From: CBFDBF01 sp050291465
GTDB lineage: Bacteria; Pseudomonadota; Gammaproteobacteria; Chromatiales; Chromatiaceae
Direction: 5' to 3'
DNA: 64,000 bases
NCBI GenBank assembly: GCA_050291465.1
Contig: JBNKJV010000010.1
Coordinates: 40,169 to 104,168, forward strand
The translations under genes and the position numbers were made by a program. The notes below the pieces were generated by a model, which saw only the letters and a list, made by a program, of their open reading frames with translations, was not told the origin of the DNA and did no database searches. This document shows, piece by piece, positions 43,624 through 51,785 of the stretch. Position 1 is the first letter of the stretch, and every line of letters starts with the position of its first letter.

Positions 43624-44189
43624 TCCGGTACTCCCTTCGTTTTTTGTTATATGAATCCTCCAATAATACTCAGAGGTCGCTCTACCTTTTGCTTCTCCTA
43701 CGGCAGAATAGCGCGGGCGGGAGTGGATATATGCTGAAACGCAACAGAAACTCCCTACCGTGCGGTACATCCCAGTCGGTACCCATTTTCTCCGGCACCG
43801 AATCCGGGGTCAACTCTCTGTTTCGGCCGTTTTTCGCCGGTCTTTAGGCCAATTCGGCCGTACGGCTACCTATCGCGCCGAGCAGCGGCAAGGGGAAATC
43901 CGGAATCATTCTAACTACAGAGAACTCGCAGGCTGTTTTGCCGCCTGCCCTGAAAGACGGGGAAAGCCACCCTTCTCGGCTTCCCAATGCGGGAGCGGCG
44001 TTGTACGCCGCGTTAAGGATCCTGCCGGTTTTTTATCGCCCGACCCCGCTCGTCCCCCCTTCCTCAACGGCAATAACCGGGGCCTGGAAAAAGAAAATCA
44101 AGCCCCTACAGGCTGAAACGCAGCGGATAAGGCGTACCGGCCGCCACCGGTACGCCTTAAGATTTTATCGGATTACAGCGGAAAGCCCC
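43624..44189. other. Gene-free 566-base stretch at the left edge of the accessory island
   Basis: No supported gene on either strand; the open frames here have arginine/proline-rich shadow compositions. It contains one perfect hairpin (44129-44160) and a short AAAGCC...CCCTTCTCGGCTT motif near 43963-43984 that also occurs near 51191-51210. Confidence 0.5.
44129..44160. terminator. Perfect 13-bp hairpin downstream of the RiPP precursor
   Basis: TAAGGCGTACCGG and CCGGTACGCCTTA pair perfectly around a six-base loop, 29 bases after the precursor stop. There is no clear T-run on the minus strand (TCCGC follows), so it may be a processing or stability hairpin, or a terminator acting on plus-strand transcripts, where AAGATTTTAT follows. 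Confidence 0.55.
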
Positions 44190-44447
44190 CTAACCAAAAC
44201 CGTGGGCATCCCCCACCGCATTGGGATTATAAACCCCGCAACCAACACCGCAGCAGAAATAGGGGAAACACTGGCACCCGCCTGATTTGGTTTCCGCCTC
44301 CAGCTGCAGGCTTTTTATCTCCTCGGGGTCAAATCCCTCTTCCCCGAGAAAACTCAACGGATCATCAGCAAATTTTCGCATAGCCTCGGCGTCCGTCTGT
44401 AACTTCGCTTCTATCTTTTCGACCTTGTCCTTTATTACATCGTTCAT
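44190..44447 (-). CDS. Candidate RiPP precursor peptide (leader plus five-cysteine core)
   Basis: 85 residues. Residues 1-55 form a charged helical leader with KFADDPLSFLGEEGFDPEEI, reminiscent of Nif11/NHLP-type leaders. Residues 56-57 are GG, the classic cleavage site of C39 proteases. The remaining 28 residues, from C58, carry cysteines at 58, 60, 65, 66 and 70 and end NAVGDAHGFG, with no acidic residue but one. A strong GGAGG lies eight bases before the ATG. The radical SAM/SPASM gene ends 12 bases upstream. The composition fits a thioether-bridged (sactipeptide or ranthipeptide-like) product. No peptidase or exporter gene is adjacent. Confidence 0.85.
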   Translation of the reverse strand: MNDVIKDKVEKIEAKLQTDAEAMRKFADDPLSFLGEEGFDPEEIKSLQLEAETKSGGCQCFPYFCCGVGCGVYNPNAVGDAHGFG

Positions 44448-44459
44448 AATGGTTCCCTC

Positions 44460-45839
44460 CTATATTCCACATCGTGAATCGTTCCCACAACATCTCCCGC
44501 CATACTGCACTACGCGGTTCAACCAAAATTCAGTCAATTTTTTGTAGTACGAGCAGAAAAGCCCATTAAATCCATTCACATCCCTTGTAAGATTATATGC
44601 TATTGCCCTACAACCGCCGCCACACACCTTTGAATAACTACATATAGCACAATCCGACACATTGGTTATACGCCAGTCCCTGATCGCCTTGAGTTGAGGC
44701 GACTCTCTGCCGATCTCGGCCAGAGAGTTCTCCCTGATATTACCGGCTTTGAACTCTTTGAAATGCAGCGATTGACATGGATACACATCCCCGTTGGAAT
44801 CGATACTGATAATGCCGTTTCCCATACCGCAATTGGCGTTGTTCTCGAAATATTCGTCGAGAAAATTCGTTTTTCCAAACTCCTGAGTCAATAGCCTGTC
44901 ATATTCCCGGATCACTTCCCAGTATCTGCCCATGTCCGGTAGCAGGTCATACTTCTCTATCTCCTCGACGGAATTCGGGAGATAGACACTAATGGGCGCC
45001 AGCGAACATCCAAGCGACTTAACGAATCCGGGATATTCCCCGATATTGTCAATATTATGCTTGGTGACCACCGCCCTGGCGAAGGTATCACTTCTACCCC
45101 TCTCGACCAGTTTCCTTATGAATGTGACACATTCTTTCCAGGTTCCTTCTCCCCTGATCATTTCATGCTCGTGCTCACGTGCGCTATCCAGGCTGACGTT
45201 TATGAAATTCACGTAGCGTGCGACCATATCCACCGTCTTATCGTCGTTGACGGTGCCGTTGGTTATTACGTAGGTCTTGAGTCCGCGGTCGTGAGCGAAG
45301 CGAAATATCTCCTCTCGGTCCTTGCGTAGCAGCGGTTCGCCCCCGGTGAAGGAAATCTCCGTACCACCGAGCTCCTTCACTTCGCGTATTACGCCCTTTA
45401 TCTCTTCTGTCGTTAGATCATGGCGCTGATACCCGCGATGCTCCCTGTTATAGCAATAGACACACTCCAGATTGCAGTTATGGGTAAGATGGATATAGAC
45501 CTTCTGCGGCCTGGATTCGGCGCTTCTTTCATCCAGAGCAATACGAGTCGCTGACTCCCTATCCGTAAACAGTAATCCGTTAGCCATCTGCTTGCGCAGG
45601 AACCCGGCCAAATCCTCCCGGCGCTCCCCTTCCACCTTGAGTTTTGCAAGCGCATCGCGGAGACTGCATCCGCCCTCGAACTGAAGCAGCAACGCTACAC
45701 CATGGCCGTTCAGCTCAACGACTTTATTGGATACCGGTGAATACAGAATGTAGCCGTCCGATGACGGGAATATGGCGTATGGACTCGCCAAATAGAATAT
45801 TTGATCTAACGGTGTTTCCTGCAGACCTGAAGAATACAT
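44460..45839 (-). CDS. Radical SAM/SPASM peptide maturase with N-terminal PqqD-like domain
   Basis: 459 residues. Residues about 10-95 (IFPSSDGYILYSPVSNKVVEL, ALLLQFEGGCSLRDALAKL, GLLFTDRE) resemble the PqqD-like precursor-recognition element. The radical SAM CxxxCxxC is C122, C126, C129, followed by GGEPLLR and VITNGT. The SPASM cysteines are C337, C355, C397, C400, C406, C410 and C429, enough for two auxiliary clusters, and CCGNDSRC adds three more at the C-terminus. Enzymes of this build install thioether or C-C links on ribosomal peptides, and the 85-residue peptide encoded directly downstream is the obvious substrate. Confidence 0.93.
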   Translation of the reverse strand: MYSSGLQETPLDQIFYLASPYAIFPSSDGYILYSPVSNKVVELNGHGVALLLQFEGGCSLRDALAKLKVEGERREDLAGFLRKQMANGLLFTDRESATRIALDERSAESRPQKVYIHLTHNCNLECVYCYNREHRGYQRHDLTTEEIKGVIREVKELGGTEISFTGGEPLLRKDREEIFRFAHDRGLKTYVITNGTVNDDKTVDMVARYVNFINVSLDSAREHEHEMIRGEGTWKECVTFIRKLVERGRSDTFARAVVTKHNIDNIGEYPGFVKSLGCSLAPISVYLPNSVEEIEKYDLLPDMGRYWEVIREYDRLLTQEFGKTNFLDEYFENNANCGMGNGIISIDSNGDVYPCQSLHFKEFKAGNIRENSLAEIGRESPQLKAIRDWRITNVSDCAICSYSKVCGGGCRAIAYNLTRDVNGFNGLFCSYYKKLTEFWLNRVVQYGGRCCGNDSRCGI

Positions 45840-45929
45840 AGACTGTCTTTCCCTGTTTCCACAAACAGGCTCTCACCTGTCTGACCCCTATATCCCTGGA
45901 ATATCATAGGTCCCGCGTCTTACCCCCTA

Positions 45930-46199
45930 CTACGCATCCTCCATTCGGATTCCCTGCGTAAGCCCGGCTGATAGAAGCAGATTCCTGCAGTACTCCGCTT
46001 GCCCGGCAATCACATACACCCCTATGCCAGGCCGCTCGGTTATCCCGAGGATAGTCCCGTAGGGTACCTCCATTAGAGTATAGTCAATTCCGTTCCCCGT
46101 TAACGTCACCTCGACCTTTTTAAGCTCTGCGGAGCCTGCGCCTACATATATAATGGACATCTCCTTTTCCAGGAAATCTTCTATCCCTCTGTAGGCCAT
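45930..46199 (-). CDS. Small protein of unknown function next to the RiPP genes
   Basis: 89 residues. The pattern (SIIYVGAGSAELKKVEVTLT, then YVIAGQAEYCRNLLLSAGL) suggests a ferredoxin-like fold somewhat like DUF2007 proteins, in which residue pairs alternate around a short substrate pocket, but I am not confident. It lies 90 bases upstream of the maturase in the same orientation, so it may be part of the peptide operon, for example as an accessory binding protein. Confidence 0.65.
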   Translation of the reverse strand: MAYRGIEDFLEKEMSIIYVGAGSAELKKVEVTLTGNGIDYTLMEVPYGTILGITERPGIGVYVIAGQAEYCRNLLLSAGLTQGIRMEDA

Positions 46200-46231
46200 G
46201 AATACCTCTCCCCTTCAAGTGCCGCTAACTC

Positions 46232-46711
46232 CTATTTAATATAGTAGCCAGATACCCGCCAGCCCCTTCCCTGTTCAAACATCGGCGTAACGGTTTCGAT
46301 TGCGGAGGCCTTGTTTTCGAATGAGGTCTCAAATTGAATGACCACGTATTCGCCATCAGGCGCGCCGGGCAGAGAGGTCGCGTAGTTGGTGCTTTTTACT
46401 CTCCTCGATAAGCGTTTCCCCAACGGGCTCCTCACCGCTTTTAGCGAACGATCCCACTCCTCTTCCGTTATCGCATTTCTGAAATAACCGGCCGCTTCAC
46501 GCCAGCTCTCCGGATAGCCGCCTGAATCCACCAGCGATAGCCACTGCTCCGCCGCCACCACCGCCGCCTTTTCCTTCTCCTCTTGCTGGGCCGCCGCTAT
46601 CCCCACCCACTGCGAAAGACAAAAAAGCAGGAGATAACTAACCAATCGCTTTCCATCACGTCCGGTTTCTTTGCGGACATATCCCTTACCTGTATAGACG
46701 TTGGTTTCCAT
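46232..46711 (-). CDS. DUF4019 exported protein
   Basis: 159 residues with a signal peptide (KRLVSYLLLFCLSQWVGIAAA). The mature part has AAEQWLSLVDSGGYPESWREAAGYFRNAITEEEWDRSL and YVVIQFETSFENK ending WRVSGYYIK, the DUF4019 pattern of a periplasmic alpha-plus-beta protein of unknown role. It is 32 bases upstream of the 89-residue protein gene and 27 bases downstream of the TPR lipoprotein gene, so all three are probably cotranscribed with the RiPP genes. Confidence 0.82.
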   Translation of the reverse strand: METNVYTGKGYVRKETGRDGKRLVSYLLLFCLSQWVGIAAAQQEEKEKAAVVAAEQWLSLVDSGGYPESWREAAGYFRNAITEEEWDRSLKAVRSPLGKRLSRRVKSTNYATSLPGAPDGEYVVIQFETSFENKASAIETVTPMFEQGRGWRVSGYYIK

Positions 46712-46738
46712 ATACGCCCCCTGATTGCTCGTTAAGAT

Positions 46739-47389
46739 TTATCGTATACTTCTTTTGCCTTCGTAAAATTCCTTCAGGACACTCAGTTTTCTGTAGCCGA
46801 GTCGCTCCGCATGCTTGTAGAATTCGTCCCGCTTTTCATAATCACCTGTGTAGTGATAAGCGACCGACAGATTGGCCGGGATGGTGGGGTTATCCGTACG
46901 CAAAGCCCAGGCCTTTTCTCCGTACTCGACCGCCTTCTGATCGTTGCCGCGCATCAGCTCTATCACCAGCAGGCTGGCGAAGGCCTCCGGGTTATCAGGA
47001 AGCAATTCTATGGCCCTTTTATAAGAGTTACTGGCAGCGTCCAGGTCGCCCTGCTTTCTGTATAGAACCCCCTTGGCTACATATGCGTTGTCCCAGCGCG
47101 GATTGATAGCCAACGATCTATCAATACATCTCTCCGCGCTATTCAAATCGTCCGTCTGCAGATAGGCCCATCCCAACAGCGACCATCCCTTGTATGATTT
47201 CGGATACTCAGCGACATATTTGCGGCCTTCCGTAAGTACGTAACCAAAATCCCCGTTTGTATATCTTTCATCAAGCTGCAGAAGACGCTCCACATCGTCC
47301 CGGGGAGGTGCCCATATATCCTGATCCTGTTGCGAACACCCCGCGATGCCGCCCGCCACCAAAAGTATGAATAGTAGGATTTTCTTCAT
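46739..47389 (-). CDS. TPR-repeat lipoprotein
   Basis: 216 residues. A lipoprotein signal (MKKILLFILLVAGGIAGC) precedes four or so tetratricopeptide repeats, for example GWSLLGWAYLQTDDLNSAERCIDRSLAINP and AYVAKGVLYRKQGDLDAASNSYKRAIELLP. It is a likely periplasmic scaffold. It is the first gene of the run leading to the RiPP maturase; GCCTAAC at 47411, just upstream of its start, resembles the R' core of an attC site. Confidence 0.85.
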   Translation of the reverse strand: MKKILLFILLVAGGIAGCSQQDQDIWAPPRDDVERLLQLDERYTNGDFGYVLTEGRKYVAEYPKSYKGWSLLGWAYLQTDDLNSAERCIDRSLAINPRWDNAYVAKGVLYRKQGDLDAASNSYKRAIELLPDNPEAFASLLVIELMRGNDQKAVEYGEKAWALRTDNPTIPANLSVAYHYTGDYEKRDEFYKHAERLGYRKLSVLKEFYEGKRSIR

Positions 47390-47558
47390 TTCGCGCCCTT
47401 GTCATCCAATGCCTAACCGCACACAAAAAATACCGTTTTTCCTCAGCCCAATATGGGAATACTAACTATCCGTATAATAACCGAAATAATAGTTATTAAA
47501 CGACGCCTGATGAACAGCATAAGGTGTGCACTAATAGCGAATGTTTCTGATACGCCCG

Positions 47559-48263
47559 CTACACATCCTTAATCAACCAGGTAAACGATTTTTTTACAAA
47601 TTCACGCCCAAATCCGAATACGCAGTTTCCGTGAGAGAGAATCACGTTTTCAACCTCCCACTCCATGACACGCCTGAGAGAAGCCCGCGCCTGATCTTTG
47701 TCGCCGAACAGGAACGTCAGCCGCCAGTCCAGCGGCGTTTTTCCCTGTGGGTGCATAATACCGGCAAATCGAGCCAATCCCCTTTGCCACCAATTCAATC
47801 TTTGAGGGTCAAAATTCTCGATCAGATCAGTCAATATCAGCGTTCTCGACCGCTTATGATAGAAGACGACCTCTTCCATTACGGAGCTGCCTCGAAATAT
47901 CATCTGGCCAATATCCTGACCCCATTCATCGGGCGTGAGCTCGGACAGCTCCGCATCGAACCCGATATCCCTCCGTTTTTGCGCAAGCCCCGGAGAAGAA
48001 TACTTTAGCGCTGCGGGATACGCGGCTATCCACTCTTCAAGAAACAGATGATGCAGCTTGTTTGGCGAGATCAGATACCGGACCGTTCCCAGTACCGCCA
48101 GTTCCTGCTGCAATTGTTCATTAAGCCTCTCTGGTGAGTGGATCCAAAGGTCTCCGTTGCTCAACCTGACCACGGTCATTCTGGTGGAAAACGGAAACCC
48201 ATAGAATTTGACTTCGCTTCCCTCATAGATCCAGATCTCATCCCCAATCTGACGAAGCTGCAT
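47559..48263 (-). CDS. DUF4336 protein (metallo-beta-lactamase-like fold)
   Basis: 234 residues. The sequence runs IWIYEGSEVKFYGFPFSTRMTVVRLSNGDLWIHSP, RYLISPNKLHHLFLEEWIAAYP, FYHKRSRTLILTDLIENF and VENVILSHGNCV. This is the DUF4336 layout, related to metallo-beta-lactamase folds but with only part of the metal-binding histidines (the HH pair and the final SHG). Cytosolic, substrate unknown. It stands alone between two gaps with no strong signals. Confidence 0.85.
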   Translation of the reverse strand: MQLRQIGDEIWIYEGSEVKFYGFPFSTRMTVVRLSNGDLWIHSPERLNEQLQQELAVLGTVRYLISPNKLHHLFLEEWIAAYPAALKYSSPGLAQKRRDIGFDAELSELTPDEWGQDIGQMIFRGSSVMEEVVFYHKRSRTLILTDLIENFDPQRLNWWQRGLARFAGIMHPQGKTPLDWRLTFLFGDKDQARASLRRVMEWEVENVILSHGNCVFGFGREFVKKSFTWLIKDV

Positions 48264-48363
48264 AGCGGTATCCCTAGATTGCGTAACTTTCTACGAAGGG
48301 GTGCGGAACCGCATCATGGAAGAACGTGCCTATGAACGATAGTGAGTGATCTTAATTTTATCG

Positions 48364-48681
48364 TCAGGCATTTGCGCCTCCTTTACGAGACGTGACGATC
48401 TCATAACCCCATGTAAACAATGAAATTAGCAAAAATAATATTGGTGTACCAACCATAAGGCCGAAACCGAGAGAGAGCGGCATAAAGGACTTACCCCATA
48501 CACATGCCTCTGAACTGGGGTTCTGAATACAATCATTACTGACAATTACAACAGGAACAATCACGTTTATTAGAACAGCCACAAGTAATGTCTTATATTT
48601 TCTTCTCTTAATTACTATCGTTGCTGTAACTGCTATTACGATTATTACCATTACCAGCCAGAATAATAACGTTCCATTCAT
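48364..48681 (-). CDS. Small membrane protein (probable cassette gene)
   Basis: 105 residues from ATG 48681. Three hydrophobic segments: LLFWLVMVIIVIAVTATIVI, LLVAVLINVIVPVVIV and LSLGFGLMVGTPILFLLISLF. No family recognised. The start lies ten bases from GCCTAAC, the R' core of the attC-like site at 48691-48812, the expected spacing for the first gene of an integron cassette. Confidence 0.7.
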   Translation of the reverse strand: MNGTLLFWLVMVIIVIAVTATIVIKRRKYKTLLVAVLINVIVPVVIVSNDCIQNPSSEACVWGKSFMPLSLGFGLMVGTPILFLLISLFTWGYEIVTSRKGGANA

Positions 48682-48690
48682 ATTATGAAC

Positions 48691-48812
48691 GCCTAACAGT
48701 ATGTTATTTAGCAAGAACGAATATCTCAATATGCTGCGTCAGCAATGGCTCTCACTATGAATAAGCCAAGGGAAATTCCAAATCTGATGCCGTTAGCTGT
48801 AACTTGTTAGAG
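48691..48812 (-). other. attC-like recombination site (long, VCR-like)
   Basis: On the minus strand the site begins CTCTAACAAG and ends CTGTTAGGC, giving a perfect GTTRRRY R' core and a CTAAC R'' core 122 bases apart. The TAA stop of the DUF2314-like gene is supplied by R'' and the next gene starts ten bases after R'. The inner sequence is only weakly palindromic. Confidence 0.6.
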
Positions 48813-49394
48813 CACGTCTTCGGCATCGCGGAATCTCTCCATATGCTCCCTGAAGCGCGGATGCATGTATCCCTCCTCACGCTCGAAGATCCTGAATAAC
48901 GCCCGGTTGGTATAACCGCCCAACAGACCGCCATCCGGTAACTCAACCGACCAATCCACCAACTGGTCCGTATTAACGCTCATATCGGCGCTGAAGTCAG
49001 GTTTCGGCTGAATGGGGCGTGTGCGTACATAAACGGAACATTCCGGCCCCTTTGTGGATATCAGATCACCCCACAGGTACTCAATCTCCCCGGCGGCGTT
49101 ATCGTACTTGAACTTCACCATCGTATCCTTCTGATGGTTGGGATAGATTTCCGCAAGAAAACGCTCCATCGACTCCAACGCCTCGCGTTTGGCGGACTCC
49201 ATCAATGGATCATCCGGCGCGACCGACATTATCCCGAGGTAATGATAGGGATTGAAGAATCGCTCCCAAATAACGTGCACGCCCATAACGCCCAGGGCGA
49301 TACCTATTCCGATAATTATCCAGTGTGCATCCAGGGCTGACAGCCCGAAATAGATCAGGGCAGCAATAATAATGTGTGTTATCAGTTTTCCCAC
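48807..49394 (-). CDS. DUF2314-like protein with N-terminal membrane helices
   Basis: 195 residues. Two N-terminal hydrophobic helices (IIIAALIYFGLSALDAHWIIIGIGIALGVMGVHVIW) are followed by a soluble domain: TMVKFKYDNAAGEIEYLWGDL, VNTDQLVDWSVELPDGGLLGGYTNRALFRI, similar to DUF2314. Function unknown. The stop codon is inside the attC-like site, indicating a cassette gene. Confidence 0.72.
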   Translation of the reverse strand: MGKLITHIIIAALIYFGLSALDAHWIIIGIGIALGVMGVHVIWERFFNPYHYLGIMSVAPDDPLMESAKREALESMERFLAEIYPNHQKDTMVKFKYDNAAGEIEYLWGDLISTKGPECSVYVRTRPIQPKPDFSADMSVNTDQLVDWSVELPDGGLLGGYTNRALFRIFEREEGYMHPRFREHMERFRDAEDVL

Positions 49395-49522
49395 GATTTC
49401 CCTGTAGTTCTGGCGTATCTATCACGGGCGAAAAGCCGAATCCATTTTCGTCCTTTTTTTAACAGTAAATATGCCTAGTACCGCGCCCGATGGGTCATCA
49501 ATCGCCGCTGATCCGGCCCTTC

Positions 49523-50185
49523 TCAAAATAGACCCTGGCGCACCTGTCTCATAACCTCGTCCCTATTGAACTCCCGGCCGTCCGCAATGAACCCGTTGGG
49601 CGTATTACGCCACCTGTCTATGTACTGGGCGTCTATTGTCTGGCAATTACCCACCCCGGCTTTTGGCCAGGGGCAAAGAATCATTGCTGTATAGTAATCA
49701 AACAGGTACCCATCATCCACATAGAAGGCGTACTTAGCGCCCAAAATCTCAAATACGCGCTCACTCCTATTAGCGAACGTCTTGACCTTTCTTCCGTTAG
49801 CCACATATCCATCCGGCGTATTCCGCCAATCCTGCCTGAACCGCTGTTCTACTACGTAACATCCGGTACGCCAACCCGGGGGTGTCGGACAGACCGGGCT
49901 TCCGTTCTCCATTGAGACAAGAAAACCATCTTTCTCACTAAAACTGTGATTCGTCCCAGAAATGACATAGGTTGATGTATTGCCAACGGGATCGCCCGCG
50001 ATACTTTGCGGCTCGGCGTTTCCCTCTATAATTGATGAATCTTTCGCAATACCGGAATCCTCAAACACTCCAAGGGTATGCAGCGCCACAAGAAAGCCCC
50101 CAATCGCGGTCAACAAACCACTCAACGCCGTGATCACTCCGGGCAACGTTGCCCACCAAGACGTATCTTTCTTCTCAGCACTCAT
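49523..50185 (-). CDS. Membrane-anchored protein with duplicated WRNTPxGxxxxGR motif
   Basis: 220 residues. One N-terminal helix (ITALSGLLTAIGGFLVALHTL), then a soluble region with the motif RQDWRNTPDGYVANGRKV and, about 80 residues later, DRWRNTPNGFIADGREF. Each follows a cysteine-containing stretch (CPTPPGWRTGCYVVEQ; CPWPKAGVGNCQTID). This is an internal duplication of a small cysteine-stabilised module. I recognise no family. Proteins of this type may bind surface ligands; this is a guess from layout only. Confidence 0.7.
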   Translation of the reverse strand: MSAEKKDTSWWATLPGVITALSGLLTAIGGFLVALHTLGVFEDSGIAKDSSIIEGNAEPQSIAGDPVGNTSTYVISGTNHSFSEKDGFLVSMENGSPVCPTPPGWRTGCYVVEQRFRQDWRNTPDGYVANGRKVKTFANRSERVFEILGAKYAFYVDDGYLFDYYTAMILCPWPKAGVGNCQTIDAQYIDRWRNTPNGFIADGREFNRDEVMRQVRQGLF

Positions 50186-50335
50186 GACATGATCTCCCTA
50201 TAGATAAGCATCCTAGACGCAGCTCCGCATGTCGTCGCCAATATAACTTCGAACGGAGTAAACCGGAGTCACGATTAATGCGGACCAAAGCTTCAGACAA
50301 GCGCTACTTCGCAGCGCCCATATTCGTGCGCCCCG

Positions 50336-50674
50336 TTACAATTTATGTATTAGGACTATATTATATGCGCTGCTTGCTATGAGGAATACCCAACCCAATA
50401 CGCTCACACAGCCTTTAGGGCTTTCTTTGTCAATAACTACTGTTGGTTCCATCCGGTCGGATATGGAATGACTCAATACCTTGAATCCCCGAGCCATCCT
50501 CTTTTTAAAAAAATAATCCGTTTTTATGGTTGACAGCATCTCTGCCTGCCAGACCAAGACCGTACTAAAAAGCGTCATTACAAATACCGAAATACCGAGC
50601 ATCGGACTCAGGTAATATGCCGCCGCCGCAAAGTTACAGATAAATATTATTCCTGATAATACTCTGCTATTCAT
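50336..50674 (-). CDS. Small membrane protein, unknown
   Basis: 112 residues, three hydrophobic segments (SGIIFICNFAAAAYYL, MLGISVFVMTLFSTVLVW, CVSVLGWVFLIASSAYNIVLI) around a basic central loop (KKRMARGFKVLSHS). No family recognised. AT-rich, in the accessory island. Confidence 0.6.
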   Translation of the reverse strand: MNSRVLSGIIFICNFAAAAYYLSPMLGISVFVMTLFSTVLVWQAEMLSTIKTDYFFKKRMARGFKVLSHSISDRMEPTVVIDKESPKGCVSVLGWVFLIASSAYNIVLIHKL

Positions 50675-50765
50675 ATTTGCTGTAAATATGACTATGCACT
50701 TTACGGCCGCATTTCAGCTCCGGCGAAAATACTCAATATCCCATTCGATACAACGCATTTATTAC

Positions 50766-51047
50766 CTACTGCTGCGACATTCTGATGAAGGCGCGAGCCC
50801 GACGTACTTTATCGACACAGTTTGGGTATTTTCCAAACTCTTTTTGAATTTGCGCCGCTCCAAGCAGACTTGCCGCCTTGGTGTATTCCACAGTACCGCT
50901 AAGTCCTTTTGCTTTTGCGTAATCCAGCTCCTGCTGGGCCACGGTTAAACCTCTATCACACTGATACGCTACGGAACTCGTTGGACTTCCCGCACACCCC
51001 GCAATCGCAACAACAAACGTAATCAGGATAAGGACCGTATATCTCAT
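50766..51047 (-). CDS. Small lipoprotein
   Basis: 93 residues from ATG 51047: MRYTVLILITFVVAIAGC is a lipoprotein signal. The mature part (VAQQELDYAKAKGLSGTVEY, SLLGAAQIQKEFGKYPNCVDKVRRARAFI) is a two-helix hairpin with two cysteines. The DYAKAKG and KVRRARAFI stretches resemble short outer-membrane lipoproteins of the DUF4398 type. Function unknown. Confidence 0.72.
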   Translation of the reverse strand: MRYTVLILITFVVAIAGCAGSPTSSVAYQCDRGLTVAQQELDYAKAKGLSGTVEYTKAASLLGAAQIQKEFGKYPNCVDKVRRARAFIRMSQQ

Positions 51048-51236
51048 TTCAGCAACTCCCAACAAAATGAAAAAACTGATAACAGGTATCAAGAATAGTA
51101 TACATCCTGTTTTCCCAAATAACTCCTAGTATCCGCAATATGGGATACCTGCTGCGCAGCGTACCGTATTAGGGGCCGAAACCTTAGGAATCAAAGCCCC
51201 CTTCTCGGCTTACATGATAATTTTAGACGGCTCTTG

Positions 51237-51425
51237 TTACCTTAACGGGGGCTTGTTGTGATGAGGTAATTTCAGTAACCGCCCTACTCCATGCCGGGAT
51301 CTGCTTCCCGTATTTATTTCTCGCAGAATTCTTCCTCTGGTATTTTTCAATCGCTCCTTAAGGTCTAGGGCCCATTGCCCATCCTCCTTTTCCAGATCAC
51401 GGATATTTTTGTCCAGGTATTTCAA
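51237..51425 (-). CDS. Possible small protein, unknown
   Basis: 62 residues from a TTG start, beginning KYLDKNIRDLEKEDGQWALDLKERL and then basic. No ribosome-binding site or family is evident. It lies 14 bases from the next gene and may be spurious or the remnant of a longer gene. Confidence 0.3.
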   Translation of the reverse strand: MKYLDKNIRDLEKEDGQWALDLKERLKNTRGRILREINTGSRSRHGVGRLLKLPHHNKPPLR

Positions 51426-51439
51426 CGAATTATTAAATT

Positions 51440-51721
51440 CTAAATAGCGATAGTCCTGCTTCTTATCCTTGTTAACCGGAAATCGCTCTTTATTTCATCT
51501 AACGGCATGCCCGCATAGACCACCACCTTAATATCATATTTCGATTTCGGATCATCGTCGCCATGATTATCCCATTGCCACCATTGCATTCCGATTTCCT
51601 CCCAGGCCATCACTTGCGGCCCGAAATCCTCATATTCAAATATGGCGTAGGAATTCCGGGCTTTGCTGCAGCCATGCAGCAACAATGAGGCTAGTATTAT
51701 AAGTACTACTTTCACTTTCAT
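51440..51721 (-). CDS. Small lipoprotein, unknown
   Basis: 93 residues. MKVKVVLIILASLLLHGC is a lipoprotein signal. The mature domain is acidic and tryptophan-rich (MAWEEIGMQWWQWDNHGDDD) and ends with KVVVYAGMPLDEIKSDFRLT. No family recognised. Confidence 0.65.
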   Translation of the reverse strand: MKVKVVLIILASLLLHGCSKARNSYAIFEYEDFGPQVMAWEEIGMQWWQWDNHGDDDPKSKYDIKVVVYAGMPLDEIKSDFRLTRIRSRTIAI

Positions 51722-51785
51722 AGCGATGTTTGCGCTCGTACTTTAGGGCAGCTGAATGTCGTCAATGTACCGTCATTTGCCATTA

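Noticed and set aside
43624..44189. Genes in the long gap before the RiPP locus
   Set aside because: All frames show arginine/proline-rich shadow composition without ribosome-binding sites or motifs.
44190..44447. Methanobactin precursor
   Set aside because: No MbnB/MbnC-type genes are nearby, and the partner is a radical SAM/SPASM protein.
47411..47540. Possible attC site upstream of the TPR lipoprotein gene (GCCTAAC at 47411)
   Set aside because: The left core is perfect, but no convincing matching R'' core or arm pairing is found beyond GCACAC/GTGTGC.
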